Below, one piece after another: positions 9,806 through 21,414 of a stretch of 64,000 nucleotides of DNA (positions are counted from its first letter, which is position 1; each line of letters opens with the position of its first letter). This DNA is from Tolypocladium sp. Sup5 PDA-1 (taxonomy: Eukaryota; Ascomycota; Sordariomycetes; Hypocreales; Ophiocordycipitaceae). Location of the stretch: contig JPHH03000020.1 of assembly GCA_000750105.3 (NCBI GenBank), positions 124,001 to 188,000 on the forward strand, written 5' to 3'. The position numbers were made by a program, and so were the translations under genes. The notes below the pieces were generated by a model. It ran no database searches, was not told the origin of the DNA, and saw only the letters and a program-made list of their open reading frames with translations.

Positions 9806-12800
9806 TCACTCGGAATCCGATTCGGACGAAGCAGTAGACTCCGAGGATGTATCATCGGCAGCATCCACCTCTGGAATAGCCTCAAACTCTGGACCTCGCT
9901 GCTCAAAGATGTGATCCGGAAACGAGTGTAAGAGGTGTCTGTGGGGATAACACTTAAAGCAGAAGTCAAAGTCGAGGCACGTTTTGCAATGGTATGCAAA
10001 GCCGCGGATCATCTGTGGTATTGAGTCAGTACGTAATATATCGAGAACTCAAGAAGCGTGGAGGCGTTTGCACGGGGACAGCTAGGGGCTGAGTAGGCCG
10101 CAATGAGGTAGGTAGATAATACTTACACATAGACATGCATCGCAGTGCGCTGATCGGGCGTAGCCTGTCTTGGATTTTTCTTCCTCTGCCTCCCCCGCGG
10201 AGGGGGCATTCTCTGTTGCCTCGTTTGTATTCTCGGGGGCAAGGCCGCGGGTCAGTAGTTCGATCACGTCTGTGGGTTGGCCGGAGAAACGAGCAATCTT
10301 GAGAGGCGTCCACTTCTGCTCCCCGACGGACGCTACGACGGATTGGCTGGCACCATTCTCGAGCAGAAGCTTCATTACCTTGATTTGTTCTTGCGGCTCG
10401 CCCGCTAGGCCTTCATCCAGCGATGAATCAGTCCCGCGTGCCGCCCAGCAGAGGGGCGTCCAGCCGTCGATATCCGGGGCGTCGACAGCCTCCTTGTTGG
10501 ACAAGAGGGAGATGATAGTTTCGACAACTTGGGCCCGCCCCGGCTGCGCAGCCCAATGCAACGCGGTTCGACCCATTTCGTCGCGGGCGTTGATGTCCCC
10601 GCCTGTGTCGAGGATTGCCTGGAAATTGTCGATGCCGTGGAATGCTGCGGTATGTATCGGCATACGGCCCATGCCATCTCTCACGTCTGCCTTCGCTCCC
10701 TTGTCGAGGAGGAGACTGATGAGGCTTGGCGTCCCATGCAAGGCCGCTGCGATGACGGGAAAGCGTAACAATCCGCCCTCGGCTGACACATCTGCGCCGT
10801 GTTCGAGTAGATAGTGGACCATCTCTTCAACGAGACGTGGGAAACAGAAAGCATGCTGTAGACATGCTGCCTGTAGAGGGGTGCCGATGCCGCCACACGG
10901 TTGATTGACGTCGGCACCGTTCTCGACAAGCAACTTCATCATATCCCAATTCGACCTTTGGCAAGCTTGGTGAAGAGCCGCACCATCGCATGGCGAGCCG
11001 AGGTTAATGTCGACGCCGTGCTTGAGAAGATATTCTACGGCCGAAATGTCGCGGTTGCAGGCCGATATCGTTAGTGGAGTATCGCCCCTGATGGTGTTTT
11101 GCATCTCCAGGCTGGCTCCGGCATTGACGAGCCGTTTGAATACAGCTATGTCAACACACAGATGGAGCGCCGTGGCCCCGTTGTCGTCGACTTGGTCTAG
11201 ATCGATCTTGGATGGGAACTCCAACATGCCTGGGAGCGCCTTTCCCATCGCCGCCATGTGGATTGCAGGAATACCGGCTGCCGATTTGTGCTTGAGATCA
11301 GCTCCGTTCTCCGCGAGGATTCGGACCACATCATCGGACCCATACGATACCCCGAATGACAAGGCCGTCCACCCATTGAAGGACTGATGCTCTCCGATGT
11401 ACTCCAAGTTCACCGCGGCATTGTGCTTTAAGAGTTGTTCCACCGTGTCGGGGTGCTCCAACATAGCCGCGTCCATCAGCGCTGTGAACCTGCCACCTCC
11501 GATAAGATCTGGATCGGCGCCGTTTTCTAGCAGTAGACGGACGATTTCAGCTTCGGCAATGGCGTAGCACAAGGGAGTCTTGTGCTGCATATCCAGACCA
11601 TTCACCTCTGCGTTCTTCTCTAGTAGAAGCTCGACTAGGCCACGCTGGTTGTTCGCAGCAGCATAGGATAGTGCCCCTCTCCTCTGTAAGTCCAGAATGT
11701 TGACATCTGCGCCGTGGCCCAAGAGACGTCGGACAAAGACGTCGCTCTGGCTGCCGGCACCCACGGCATGAATCAGCACGGGCGTTCCGTCGGAGTCCTT
11801 GGCATTTACATCCGCATTGTGCGACAGTAGCAGGTCGAGCACATCCAGTTGGTTCCCGCAGTTGGAGGCGCAATCGTTGATGACCTGGATGAGGATCGGA
11901 GGGTTGATCCGCGAGCTGTTGGGATCAGCACCGCTGGCAAGGAGCATGCCACAGATGTCCGTGTAGCCTCTGACAGCCGCATATCGCAAGGGCGTCCCAA
12001 TCTCGGTGGGGCCACTGATGTTTGGGTTGGCTTTCTTGTCCAGCAGAAGCTGCACACATCGCTTGAAGCCGCCATCGCACGCCACAACAAGCGGTGACCA
12101 CCTCTCAGAATTGACATCCGGCGGGATACCCATGTTAGGATCTGCGCCCATCCGCAATAGTGTTTCCAAAACCTGATGATGCCCCCATAAGCATGCGGAG
12201 TAGAGGGGCGTGAGGCCGTGGAGGTCAGGAACCTCCATGTCAGCTTTTTCTTCCTCCACAAGGACCCTCGCCATCTCTGCATGGCCCTGGTTTGCGACGA
12301 CGTGAAGGAGGGTCCTTTCAAAGAGACCACGGAAGTTAATGTTAGCATTGTGTCTGAGCAGAACCCGAAGTGTTGCCACATGGCCGTTGCGCGCTGCGCG
12401 GTAGAGCGGTGACATCCGGTCGATGACCGGATCAGCTGGACAGCCCAGCTCGAGTATTTTCTCAGCGAAACGGTCGAGGCCCAGCCATGCTGCTCTATGG
12501 ATTAGGACAGTCGGCCAGACAATGCCGTTGGGCCGAGTGTTGTTCGATGTAATGCAATTGAGCAAGTCGAACAGCATCTCTTCATCTCTCGAAGACTCGG
12601 CGGCCACGAGGGCATCCAGAAGCGCTCGTTCCGAAAACTCGAACTTCTCAAGGAGGTGTCGGATAGTCTTGGCCTGACCTTTCGAGGCCGCCTCAAGCAA
12701 GGCTCGGCGCGTATCTCGAGGCTCAACCACGTCGAGTAACCCGAGTCCAGCAAAGATGGGAAACAGAGTCTCCGAGGAGGTAGCACTTCTAGTGTCTCGA

Positions 12801-14314
12801 TTTGATAGAGTCCAGTAGCCTCTCGCCCCGCTCTGAGCGAGATTGGATGATGCAGATTGCCAAAGCAGCGTTGACAATTCAGGTCTAGGAGAGCTAAGCG
12901 AGAAGTGATGCGTCCACGCCTGAACCGCGTATGAGCAAAGATTGCTTCGGTCAGCGACGGGGGGTGTTTTGAATGTTTCCAAGTCTGTGACTTGGAACGT
13001 CTTGTCGATAAGTTCCTGCACGCTAGGTCGGGAGAGGTAATCGAGACACAGGCTTGCGATGTCGAAGTGAGCTGTTGGTTTTACTTCATCCCACAAGAAC
13101 CTTGATCCTCCGGATGCAGTCTTCGTTGTAGCCTTGCCCATCAGCATGTTTCTTAGGCGTGGGTGCCGAATCTTGACCTCGTTTTGGTCTACGCAAATGA
13201 TTCCTGCAAACCACGTTTGGACCTTTGGGATGAGGCTTTCTAGTATTGACGAGCTAGGCGATGCATGACCTCCTCGGTCGTGGTCTGATCCGAGGTAGAG
13301 AACTGTTGCAAGTTCCCAGATGGTGAGCGGCCGCACGGAGTACAGAAGCCATGACAAAAGTCGTCGAAGCGTTGCTTGTTCAGGAATGTTTCCGAGCACC
13401 CACTCCAAGATCTGTTCCAGCGTGTGGTCGTCCCGGTCTGCGCTTGGAATGAGGTCCAACGACCCAAAGAGCTCCTGGATCGAGGTTTCGTCGGGCCATT
13501 CACGCCGCACTCTTGCTTGCTCGCAAATGATATGTCGCACTAGAGGGTCAAGCTTGTCGATACGTTGCAGTTCTTCGCGGACCAGACTGTCCCGTAAAAG
13601 AAGCTCCGGTCGAAGCGTAATTAAGCGTGTCATATCCTTCTCAACAATGGCGATGTTGTTGGTCTCCAGGCCAGATGCCGCAAGATCGAGGGCCACGCAC
13701 GAGGGGCCAGAGAGTTCGTTTAACAGCGCGCCGGGCTTGTGACTGGTGACGACCACCTTCCACGGACTTTCTGTAGCTTGGGAGACGTGCGCAAAGTTCT
13801 CAAGGAACAGTTTTCGAGAACCCTTGGCACACTCGTCAAAGTAGTTTATGACGCACATGACCTGTTCAACTTCGTTCGTGAGCCTGAACTGCTCAAACCA
13901 ATAAACGAGATCCGTCTCCGTCCAACCGGATCCTCGATGAAACGGGTCACACTGGCCCCTGAGCGTACGCGACACGAGTGGGTGATCACATATCATTTGC
14001 GCCATGAACGTGGAAAGCATGTCTCTGATGGAGTCGTACCTGACATCCCACCTGTCGAAGGAGAAGTAGAGCACAATCGTGCGTTTGCCCTCTTTTGCGG
14101 CTAGATCGTCGAGGGCATAGAAAACTTGCTCAGCTGTTTCGCGAACGCGGTGTGTGCCGTGTATATAAAGCATTTGTGGGCCTGGGTGGCTAAGCCAGGC
14201 GTGATACTCGGGTGATTCGGCGAGGATATTGCTGGACTGTCCGGTTTGGAAAGGGTAAACGGGAGATGCAAGGGACAGCAATTTTCGCTCGCATCGGAGA
14301 TGTCCCGGAAACAC
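9806..14314 (-). CDS. NACHT-like / ankyrin-repeat protein with C-terminal ZZ zinc finger (main part of STAND-like locus)
   Basis: The major exons are 14314..10127 and 10012..9806, joined through a GTAAGT intron in phase 0. In order they encode: a degenerate NACHT-like ATPase region in the first about 200 residues (P-loop position reads GTHRVRET; Walker-B-like VINYFDECA); a helical stretch; about 20 ankyrin repeats (about residues 600-1370, for example TPLYSACLWGHHQVLETLL); and a ZZ-type finger whose cysteine pairs span the intron (CDAC, CKTC, CFKC). An acidic Ser/Glu tail ends it. The architecture is that of fungal STAND/NLR-like receptors, which act in the cytoplasm in non-self recognition; the role here is inferred. 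The N-terminus is probably supplied by the exons at 14560-15880, so 14314 is not a confident start. Confidence 0.8.
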
Positions 14315-14559
14315 CGTGGCATTGAGATCTGGGAGAGGGTGTAAGTTCGTGCTCGATTCTCAACATCGGCATATCGGGGGCATGGGTGAGGAACGAGATG
14401 GCCCCGTCGTCGGACTTGAGTCGTTCAGAGTGGATGTCCTCATGTAGGAGGCTTGATAGAGACGCAACTCAATACCGCTCCCAGGGCCGATTAAGTCACG
14501 GAAAGGGGGGAAAGCATTTCTTCCGCGCAAGGGGTTGATGCGGGTTGGGGGAGCGGACG

Positions 14560-15880
14560 GGGAGGAACATACTCCTTTCCAAACTACCAAGATAATCGGT
14601 GAGACTAGAATAATCATCACCGCTAATGGGCTCCAATATCCGCTTTTCCCGGGGAATCCCGAGTGTCCCGCTGTAGCTGTCAAAGGCCTTGGTTCCACGA
14701 TTAGAATTGTTTTAGGAGAGAGTGTTTTGCCTATTAGACGTCTTACCTGATTGATACGATGGCCTTGCGATGCTCCGGTGTGGATGCTGATAACCCTGCT
14801 GCGGAGGGGGACTTTGGAATCGACGAATAAGCCGTTGATCTCGATGACAGCCGCTGCGAGCCCGGGTATCGAAGATGTCGATGGACGAACATCGGCCACG
14901 CCTGAGTCGTAGTTGGCGAAAAGAAAGCAAGAGAGCCTGTCTTCTATGTCAAGGCTGTTGACACTCCGGTGAGGGCAGCCGATAAAGACCTGTTATAAGT
15001 TAGATGGCGTGGGTTTCTAGAAATGCCAAGGTCTTACTATAACTCGACTCATTTCTAGAACTTCGTTCCAAGAGGTTCTGTCAAGGACCGCTGCTGCCAA
15101 TGCCTGCCAGAAATGTTGGTCAGCAGCGTCTACAAAAAGAGTTGGGACGGGTGGGATCCCAAACGCACATCTTTGACTATGATGCCTCCGATGTCGTGGG
15201 CAACAAACATGATCAGCCTTTTCTATAGATAGCAGTCAGTCGAGGAGCATACGAGATGCACGAGCTTGCGCGGAATCTTTGGGCTCACGAACTCGGCTTT
15301 CATTTTGCCTCACAGCAGACAAAGCCCGCAGGAGCTTCAAGGCACATTTCCGGATAGCCTCACGACTTCGACGGCCAGAAAAGAGCTGACGAGATTCGTA
15401 CTCGAAGCGGAGGATCCTGGAATCGGATTTCCGCGACTCAGCATACTTGGTGGCCCATTCGCTGGGCCCTGAACCGAGACTCTCGTTGTCCCAGCTACCA
15501 TGCACTCCATGAACTATCACAAAGCTGAAGTTGGGATTTAATGTTAGCGCCTTTCGGGCTTGGGCCTGGGTGAGAATATGATGACTCGACACTCACTCTA
15601 TACCTACGGAAGGCCGACGTAGAGAATCCTCCTCTGATGTGTCGACACGGGTGATATGTAAGGGTTCAGCATCTGGATTTGGCTCCACGTCTATCGGAGC
15701 ATTGGCTTTTGGCTCTATTGTCGAATTGTCTGTCTCTGTATCTGTAGATGAATTGGTCTCTATGACTAGTTGACCTTCATTCGCGGGGGCGGTCGCTGTT
15801 TCTGGCGCTGGCACCGACTCTGGCGCTGGGGAGCCAACCCTGGACGAGACTGAAGAAGTGGAAGCCGATGAGTCTGACAT
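14560..15880 (-). CDS. Alpha/beta-hydrolase-like (SesB-type) N-terminal exons of the STAND-like locus
   Basis: Read leftwards from ATG 15880. Exon 15880..15597 encodes a Ser/Thr/Pro/Glu-rich leader. A GTGAGT intron leads to 15524, which starts VIVHGVHGSWDN. Then come 15222..15169 (FVAHDIGGIIVKD), 15103..15038, 14990..14747 (VFIGCPHRS ... AAAVIEINGLFVDSKVPL) and 14687 onward (AFDSYSGTLGIPREKR). These are the landmarks of the alpha/beta-hydrolase-like domain at the N-terminus of many fungal NLRs, with Asp at the nucleophile-elbow position (AHDIGG). The exon ending near 15310-15290 and the link from about 14560 to 14314 could not be settled. The 14990-14900 exon also needs an unusual intron or contains a one-base frameshift. 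It is most likely one gene with the downstream ankyrin part. Confidence 0.62.
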
Positions 15881-16440
15881 TGTTCTTGATCTCAACAGTT
15901 AAGAGCGACTGTCAAGGAAGGGAAGCCAATGTTGCGATGTCCATATGCTCGCGGGGTACTAGACAGCAATGCTGTTTGACTCGAAATTATGGGAGTCGAA
16001 ATGAAGGTCGCATGTGTTCTTGGGAGGTGTATTCGTCAGTGTGGCGCTCCGGGCCCTGGGACGTTGGCCAGGCTGTCTCTACACTAATGGTGTGTGACGG
16101 AGTAACTGAGTGTGACGGATTGAAATGAGGGAGAAAGAGGGAAGAAAGAGACAGGAAAAGCATCGAGTTGGTACGTACTGTACCGCTGAGGTACGTACGG
16201 AGTAGGTACCTGTAGGCACTATGTACTTTCACTTGCATACGGGTGCGACCTTGCAAGCTCTCCACCAGGAGGTGCTGATAATCCATGTCATCTGCAACCC
16301 AGCGGCCGAGAGCAAGGCTGGCGAATCCTGTGCCTCCCTCCTGCGGCCCCAACAGGCAGGAAGTGATGGCACTTGCGTTGTTGGCAATGCAGTGAATGCA
16401 CCGGATAACACATAAAGCCAACCCATGTCGGCTCCTGACA
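15881..16440. promoter_or_regulatory. Divergent intergenic region between STAND-like locus and acidic protein gene
   Basis: 560 bases separate the minus-strand ATG at 15880 from the plus-strand ATG at 16441, so both genes may share this promoter region. A GTACGTACGGAGTAGGTACC cluster lies at about 16191-16210. No experimental support for co-regulation exists in the sequence. Confidence 0.4.
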
Positions 16441-17424
16441 ATGTCCAGCAATCACCCACCTGAGTTGAGCGCGGCAACAACATACACTATGAGCCAGGCT
16501 GACATGGACAACAACCAAGACGACTACGACAGGGACGACAATGGGGAAGCCAATTCCGTCGACTCTGACTCGGATCTGGAATACACGTCAGTGAGCATCG
16601 GACTGAACAAGACGGGAGAACACGGTAGCGGCTATCACACCCGCAACGATCCCTCGGCACCATTCCAACGACCGACGGTCGCCGAGCGCCGAGGCATCAT
16701 CGAAGTCCGATGCAAGTCTCGCGAGATTATTCATGGTGCTTTGTCGGCCGACGCAGAAGACAATGCGACTCTTCTAGTCTACGACTTGCACTTGGACACT
16801 ACTCGAAGGTCTCGACGGATCGTTTCCGCCACGCTCGAATTCGAGTTTGGCAGCACCGTTCCCGGAACTCCGGCGCCCCAGGTCCACGCCATTGCTCCAG
16901 CAGGGCGGGTGACCCTGCTCGCTTCAACCCAGGAGGAGTCGCTCACTCGCGGTGCTGAGGTGAAGGCCGGCGCAGGGGAATTCGGTGTCAACGTTGGCGG
17001 AACTGTCAAGTGGGAGAAGACAGTAGCTCGCACGACCAACGACGATGCCAGGGTGACGGGCCACATCTTCAGTGACGATTACGGCCGGGGAGTCGGCAGT
17101 ACTTTTACTCTCCACGAGAACCAGTCCATCAAGTCAGGTGTACCGAGCTTCTTGCGTTGCGCCATCCTCCTGAACCGCAAGTACGACAGCAACTTCCAGT
17201 GCAAGGTGAGGATCAAGGCGGAGGCCGACTGGAAATCAGAAATGGGCCGGTTGTTCGGGTCGACACCCTCCGATGATCCGGTCCTGTTTGATCCCAGCCT
17301 GCCGCCCACCAACAAGCTGCGCAAGTCTGGATACGACACGGAGAATCTTGGCTCAATTGAGCTGGAGGACTTTGTTGAAATCAGATTCCACAAAGCCCTT
17401 AAGAAAGAGAAAGACGTAGCATGA
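16441..17424 (+). CDS. Uncharacterised soluble acidic-N-terminus protein
   Basis: Single-exon frame of 327 aa; function not recognised. I favour ATG 16441 (MSSNHPPEL); in-frame ATGs at 16396 and 16489 are alternatives. The first about 55 residues are very acidic and disordered (DNNQDDYDRDD). The rest alternates short hydrophobic and polar stretches like a beta-rich domain (GIIEVRCKSREIIHG, SATLEFEFGS, EFGVNVGGTVKWEKT). It ends in a lysine-rich tail. No signal peptide, membrane segment or known catalytic motif is visible. It lies between the divergent STAND-like locus and the ankyrin-protease gene, which suggests but does not prove a shared pathway. Even codon use and absence of stops over 984 bases support a real gene. 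Confidence 0.68.
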   Translation: MSSNHPPELSAATTYTMSQADMDNNQDDYDRDDNGEANSVDSDSDLEYTSVSIGLNKTGEHGSGYHTRNDPSAPFQRPTVAERRGIIEVRCKSREIIHGALSADAEDNATLLVYDLHLDTTRRSRRIVSATLEFEFGSTVPGTPAPQVHAIAPAGRVTLLASTQEESLTRGAEVKAGAGEFGVNVGGTVKWEKTVARTTNDDARVTGHIFSDDYGRGVGSTFTLHENQSIKSGVPSFLRCAILLNRKYDSNFQCKVRIKAEADWKSEMGRLFGSTPSDDPVLFDPSLPPTNKLRKSGYDTENLGSIELEDFVEIRFHKALKKEKDVA

Positions 17425-18117
17425 AGGGGACCGCTAAGACAGCATGAGGGGGAGGCGGAAAAGCATTGCGCGAGAAACGGACTGGTTGAGATAGTTTTCG
17501 TTGCACACAAGCAAGCTTATGAAATGATCTTCGAAATGGGCTGAAAGTTGTGCAACCCGGCCTGTTTCTGATTTCACGCTTCCAAGTGTTTCACCGTGGG
17601 GGCCGAGCGAACCATTTATGCTGTTGGTTGGCGACCTGCTTCGTAGATTACGTGGCTTTACTACTCGTAGGGAAAGTCGGTCTCGGCTGACCCTATGGAC
17701 GGGCCTCTTCACGCAATACGTGCCGTTTTAGTGCCACCAGACCCTTTACGTTGCATGACAAAAAGTACAACGGAGTACCTCCGTACGGAGTAGTACTTTG
17801 CAACCAACAAATGTGATATCTGTGTGGAGAATGCCTGGGGGGTTTCCCCAGCTAACCAGCCTCGCCTATTCGTTGCTCTGTGCCCGAGTGATGTGATGCA
17901 TGTATCATGTGGGAATACCGTGGGGCGGGGGTTTTTGGGGGCCAAAGTCAAGCGTGAGAGAGGCGGCACAGACGGAACGAAACTCCATGTCAAGTGCTTC
18001 GTACTCGTGCGTTTCCCCTATGCCGTCAACTGTATTCGGCCCAGTCTACGTGCTGCAGTTGATTTGTTCCATCTCTGCTTGTTGGTGGTCTGAGTCGGAT
18101 GCAGTTGAGTCTTCGCC
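17425..18117. other. Intergenic with short palindromic motifs
   Basis: No gene is supported. A dense cluster around 17766-17797 contains CGGAGTAC, CCGTACGGAG and GTAGTAC in tandem, belonging to the dispersed motif family of the window. Confidence 0.45.
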
Positions 18118-21100
18118 ATGAGTCCACCAGTTGCCGACGACCAGGTGAGAGACTCCAGGCCATTATGGGTGGAGGCTGACGCGGAGAGCATGAAAGCAGA
18201 CTCAAAGGGCGGGGATGACTCGAGTGACGATGAGTCTGAGAGCGATGAGGAAGAAGAGTATGACGACCGACAAAGTAAAGTGTCGGTCAAGCAGCTACTT
18301 GACAAAGTCCTCAAGAGCATCCATGAAGGGACAAGGGATCTTACGCGCAGCGACCAGTTTGCGTCCTTTCAGGCGGCCGACGGTGTTCGCCTTGCTTCCA
18401 ACACGGGAGACGCTCGCCAGCCGACTGCATTGCACATAATGGCCACCATGGACAAGAACGCTCTCCCGAAGCTGGACCGCCAGATGGAACCGCTCATCAA
18501 GTTTCTGGTCCAATGCCGAGACAACCTCCTCAGGGTGCAGGACCGGTCTGGCCACACGCCTCTGTTCCTTGCCATCGAAGCCAAGAAGGAGAGGATGGTG
18601 CAGTGGATGTGCGATGCCCACCCGAGCATCAACACCATTCTTGCCATCACCAGCATGGACAAGATGAATTGTCTCCACATTGGCATCGATAAGAGGGTCA
18701 AATTCCTCGACCTGCTCGTCGACAGAGCAGATGGTGCCACGCTAGCAGCCAAGAACGGCGATGGCAATACGCCGCTCCATCTTGCCGTCGAGTACAAGAA
18801 TTGCAGAAAGGAACAGCTGGCCATCATCGAGCGGATTGTAGCCAAGAGCGATGAGGCGGTACAGAAAGGCTCTCGGGATGGTGACTTTAACCACGCCGGC
18901 CTTTCGCCGTTCACCCACCGCAAAGAAAGCGTCTTGAAGGCAGCAGCCAAGGAGAAGGAGAGGGAGAGGAAGAAGGCCAAGGCCGAAAAGGAATACGAAA
19001 AAGGCAGCGGTCGCAGCCACCCCGATCCCTTCGACGCGGATGGCGCAACTGCCAGAGAGGCAGCGCTGGGGCAGAAGGGAGGCAAACCACCGTCTTCTAA
19101 ACTCCCCAGTATCCCCCTCACTCAAAACCCAGACGCGGGAATCCGCCTTGACAGGCGGCCGTTCAACGAGATGGAATCCCGCACCAAGTACGGAGACAAC
19201 CTAGGACAGCCGCCAGCACAAGTCAACTCGCCAGCGGTGTATAGGCCACCGCCTACTCTGGAGTTGGACGATGGAAAGAATACGGCACTTCAATCTGAGC
19301 CACTGGTAAAGGGGGGCGGCAACGCTAAAGCGGCATCTGATGCCGGCCACAGGTCCTCCAAGGTTGACGAAGCCACGGTCAGGAACGTGGAGCGCTTCCT
19401 CAAGCTGCACTACCTACGCTCTCGAAGCTACAATGCCGCTATGGAAATACTGTACGGGCGCAACACGACATCAGGTGAGGAATTTGCCTTCAATAGCCCC
19501 ATCGCAGACCTGACCTTTGCACGCGGGTGTTGCATATTCATATTGGGGCTGAAGACTGACCTCTCTCAGACTTGGAGCTATACTTTGACTTGGCTGGACA
19601 CGCCAACATCACGCAAACCGGATTCGAGAACCTCTTGTCAAAGCTCAAGTTCGAGGACATTCTTCAGTACGTCGCCATCCCGAGGATCAGCGTCGAGGTG
19701 AACATGAACGCCGCGAACAGCAAACGGGCCCGCGTAGGTGGCTCGCGCCCTTCTAAACCAGATGGTCTAGGCCGACAAGACCTCTGCTACATTTTTGACT
19801 GCCTGCGCAAGAAGGGGGTGAAAACCATTCTCAAGGTCATTATTGACGACTCGGTCATGCCAGCCCATAGCGACGAAGCTATTGAAGCCGCACTGAAGCT
19901 CATGGACGTCGAGGTCTGGGATTGGAAGAAGACCGATCTGTGCTCCGAAGTGATCTATAAAGTTGCGTCACGGGTGCGCGAGGTACACCTGTACTGGAGT
20001 GGCAATAACGCTGTGCTTAGAGGTTGGAGTGAACAAGGGGGTTTGAAGAGATTGAGGGAGCTGAGGACAGTCTACCTCCATGTCCAGCAGGTATGCTTCC
20101 ACTCCTCGAATGCTTCTGATGCGGCGATCACCCTCCGAGAGAGAAGCACCTAACATGGGGGTTTGGTGGTAGGGCCTCGAGTCAAGGGTCCGCACGCAGC
20201 AAAATGTTGACGAATTTTACGACCGTATGAAGAAGCTGTACCCTGAAGTCACCATCTTGAAAGAACGGCTAACTATTCAGCGAGAAATTGCCGATGCCAA
20301 CGCCGCCCGGGCGGAGGGAGATCAAGCCGAATCGACCAAACACGAGTGGATCCAGTGCATGAAGGAGTTCCGGAAGCTGCTCTTCGACGCCGAGAGGTGC
20401 TATGACCGTCAGAAGATCGAGGACAGCATCGAGGAGCCTATCAAGGTTGCCCTCATCGACGATGGTGTGGATGTCAAGGACCTCGAGTACACCTTCATCG
20501 GCGGACGGACATTCTGTACGCGTGATGAGGAGCATAACTTGAACAATCCGTATTATGTGTCCAGTGCTGGACACGGAACCAACATGGCGAAGCAAATCCA
20601 TCTACTATGTCCTCGGGCACAGTTCTATGTGTTAAGGTTGGAAGATCATCCTTCAGAGGAGGGCGGTCGGCAACTCACCGCCAAGAGCGCGGCGGAGGTA
20701 TGTTGCGCATTCTTTTGCTCCTTGTCTAGAAGAAAAGGGGGTCTGACACGACAATTGCAGGCGATCCACGCAGCTATAAGAAAGAAAGTCCACATCATCT
20801 CCATGTCCTGGACCATCGACCCACCCGAGGACGAGAACGAAAGGCGATACCTCGACAACGCCATTGTTGAGGCCGCCAACGCAGACATTCTCATGTTTTG
20901 CTCGGCCAGCGACAAGGGAGCGAAGCAAATCGCAACCTACCCGGCCAAGGCAACGGGCAAGATCTTCACCATCGGCGCGGCCACGGCGTCCGGCGCCGCA
21001 GACCCCTGGGTGGGCAACCTCAGCAACATCAACTTCACCTTCCCCGGCAACAAGGTCGAGACGGACGGCGGGCCCGGCGGCGACACGAAGGGCAAGGAAA

Positions 21101-21414
21101 TCACCGGGTCCTCGGTCGCGACGGCCCTGGCCGCGGGCCTGGCCGCGCTGATCCTGTACTGCGTGCAGGTCCGGCTGCTCCTCGCCCCCGAGCAGGAGAA
21201 GCAGAAGGCGCGGCTAGGCTTCCAGGCGCTCAAGAAGCACGACAACATGATGAGGGCGTTCAAGGACATTGGGACGACGGAGGCGAGCAACCACAAGTTC
21301 ATTGAGGTGTGGGAGGTGTTTGGGAAGAAGGTGGAGGAGAAGGACCGGTACGACCAGGAGAGGTGGATTGAACTGGTTGCCGAGGTGGGCACTACACTCT
21401 GTAGGAAGATTTGA
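18118..21414 (+). CDS. Ankyrin-repeat protein with C-terminal subtilisin-like (S8) peptidase domain
   Basis: Model join(18118..19474, 19570..20090, 20173..20697, 20761..21414), 1018 aa; all introns are GT-AG and phase-consistent. The N-terminus is acidic and serine-rich. Ankyrin-like units follow at about residues 95-250 (TALHIMATMDKNALPKLD, TPLHLAVEYKN). Then come a charged Lys/Glu linker, a central helical domain (ELYFDLAGHANITQTGFENL), and an S8 peptidase with catalytic Asp722 (LIDDGVD), His760 (AGHGTN) and Ser919 (GSSVAT). The oxyanion-hole position reads SASDKG, with Asp where classical subtilisins have Asn. No signal peptide or propeptide is visible, so the protease is probably intracellular. 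S8 domains occur as effector modules in fungal NLR-type proteins; the target here is unknown. Confidence 0.85.

Noticed and set aside
10170..13742. Plus-strand frames across the ankyrin gene
   Set aside because: Antisense shadows of the ankyrin repeats.
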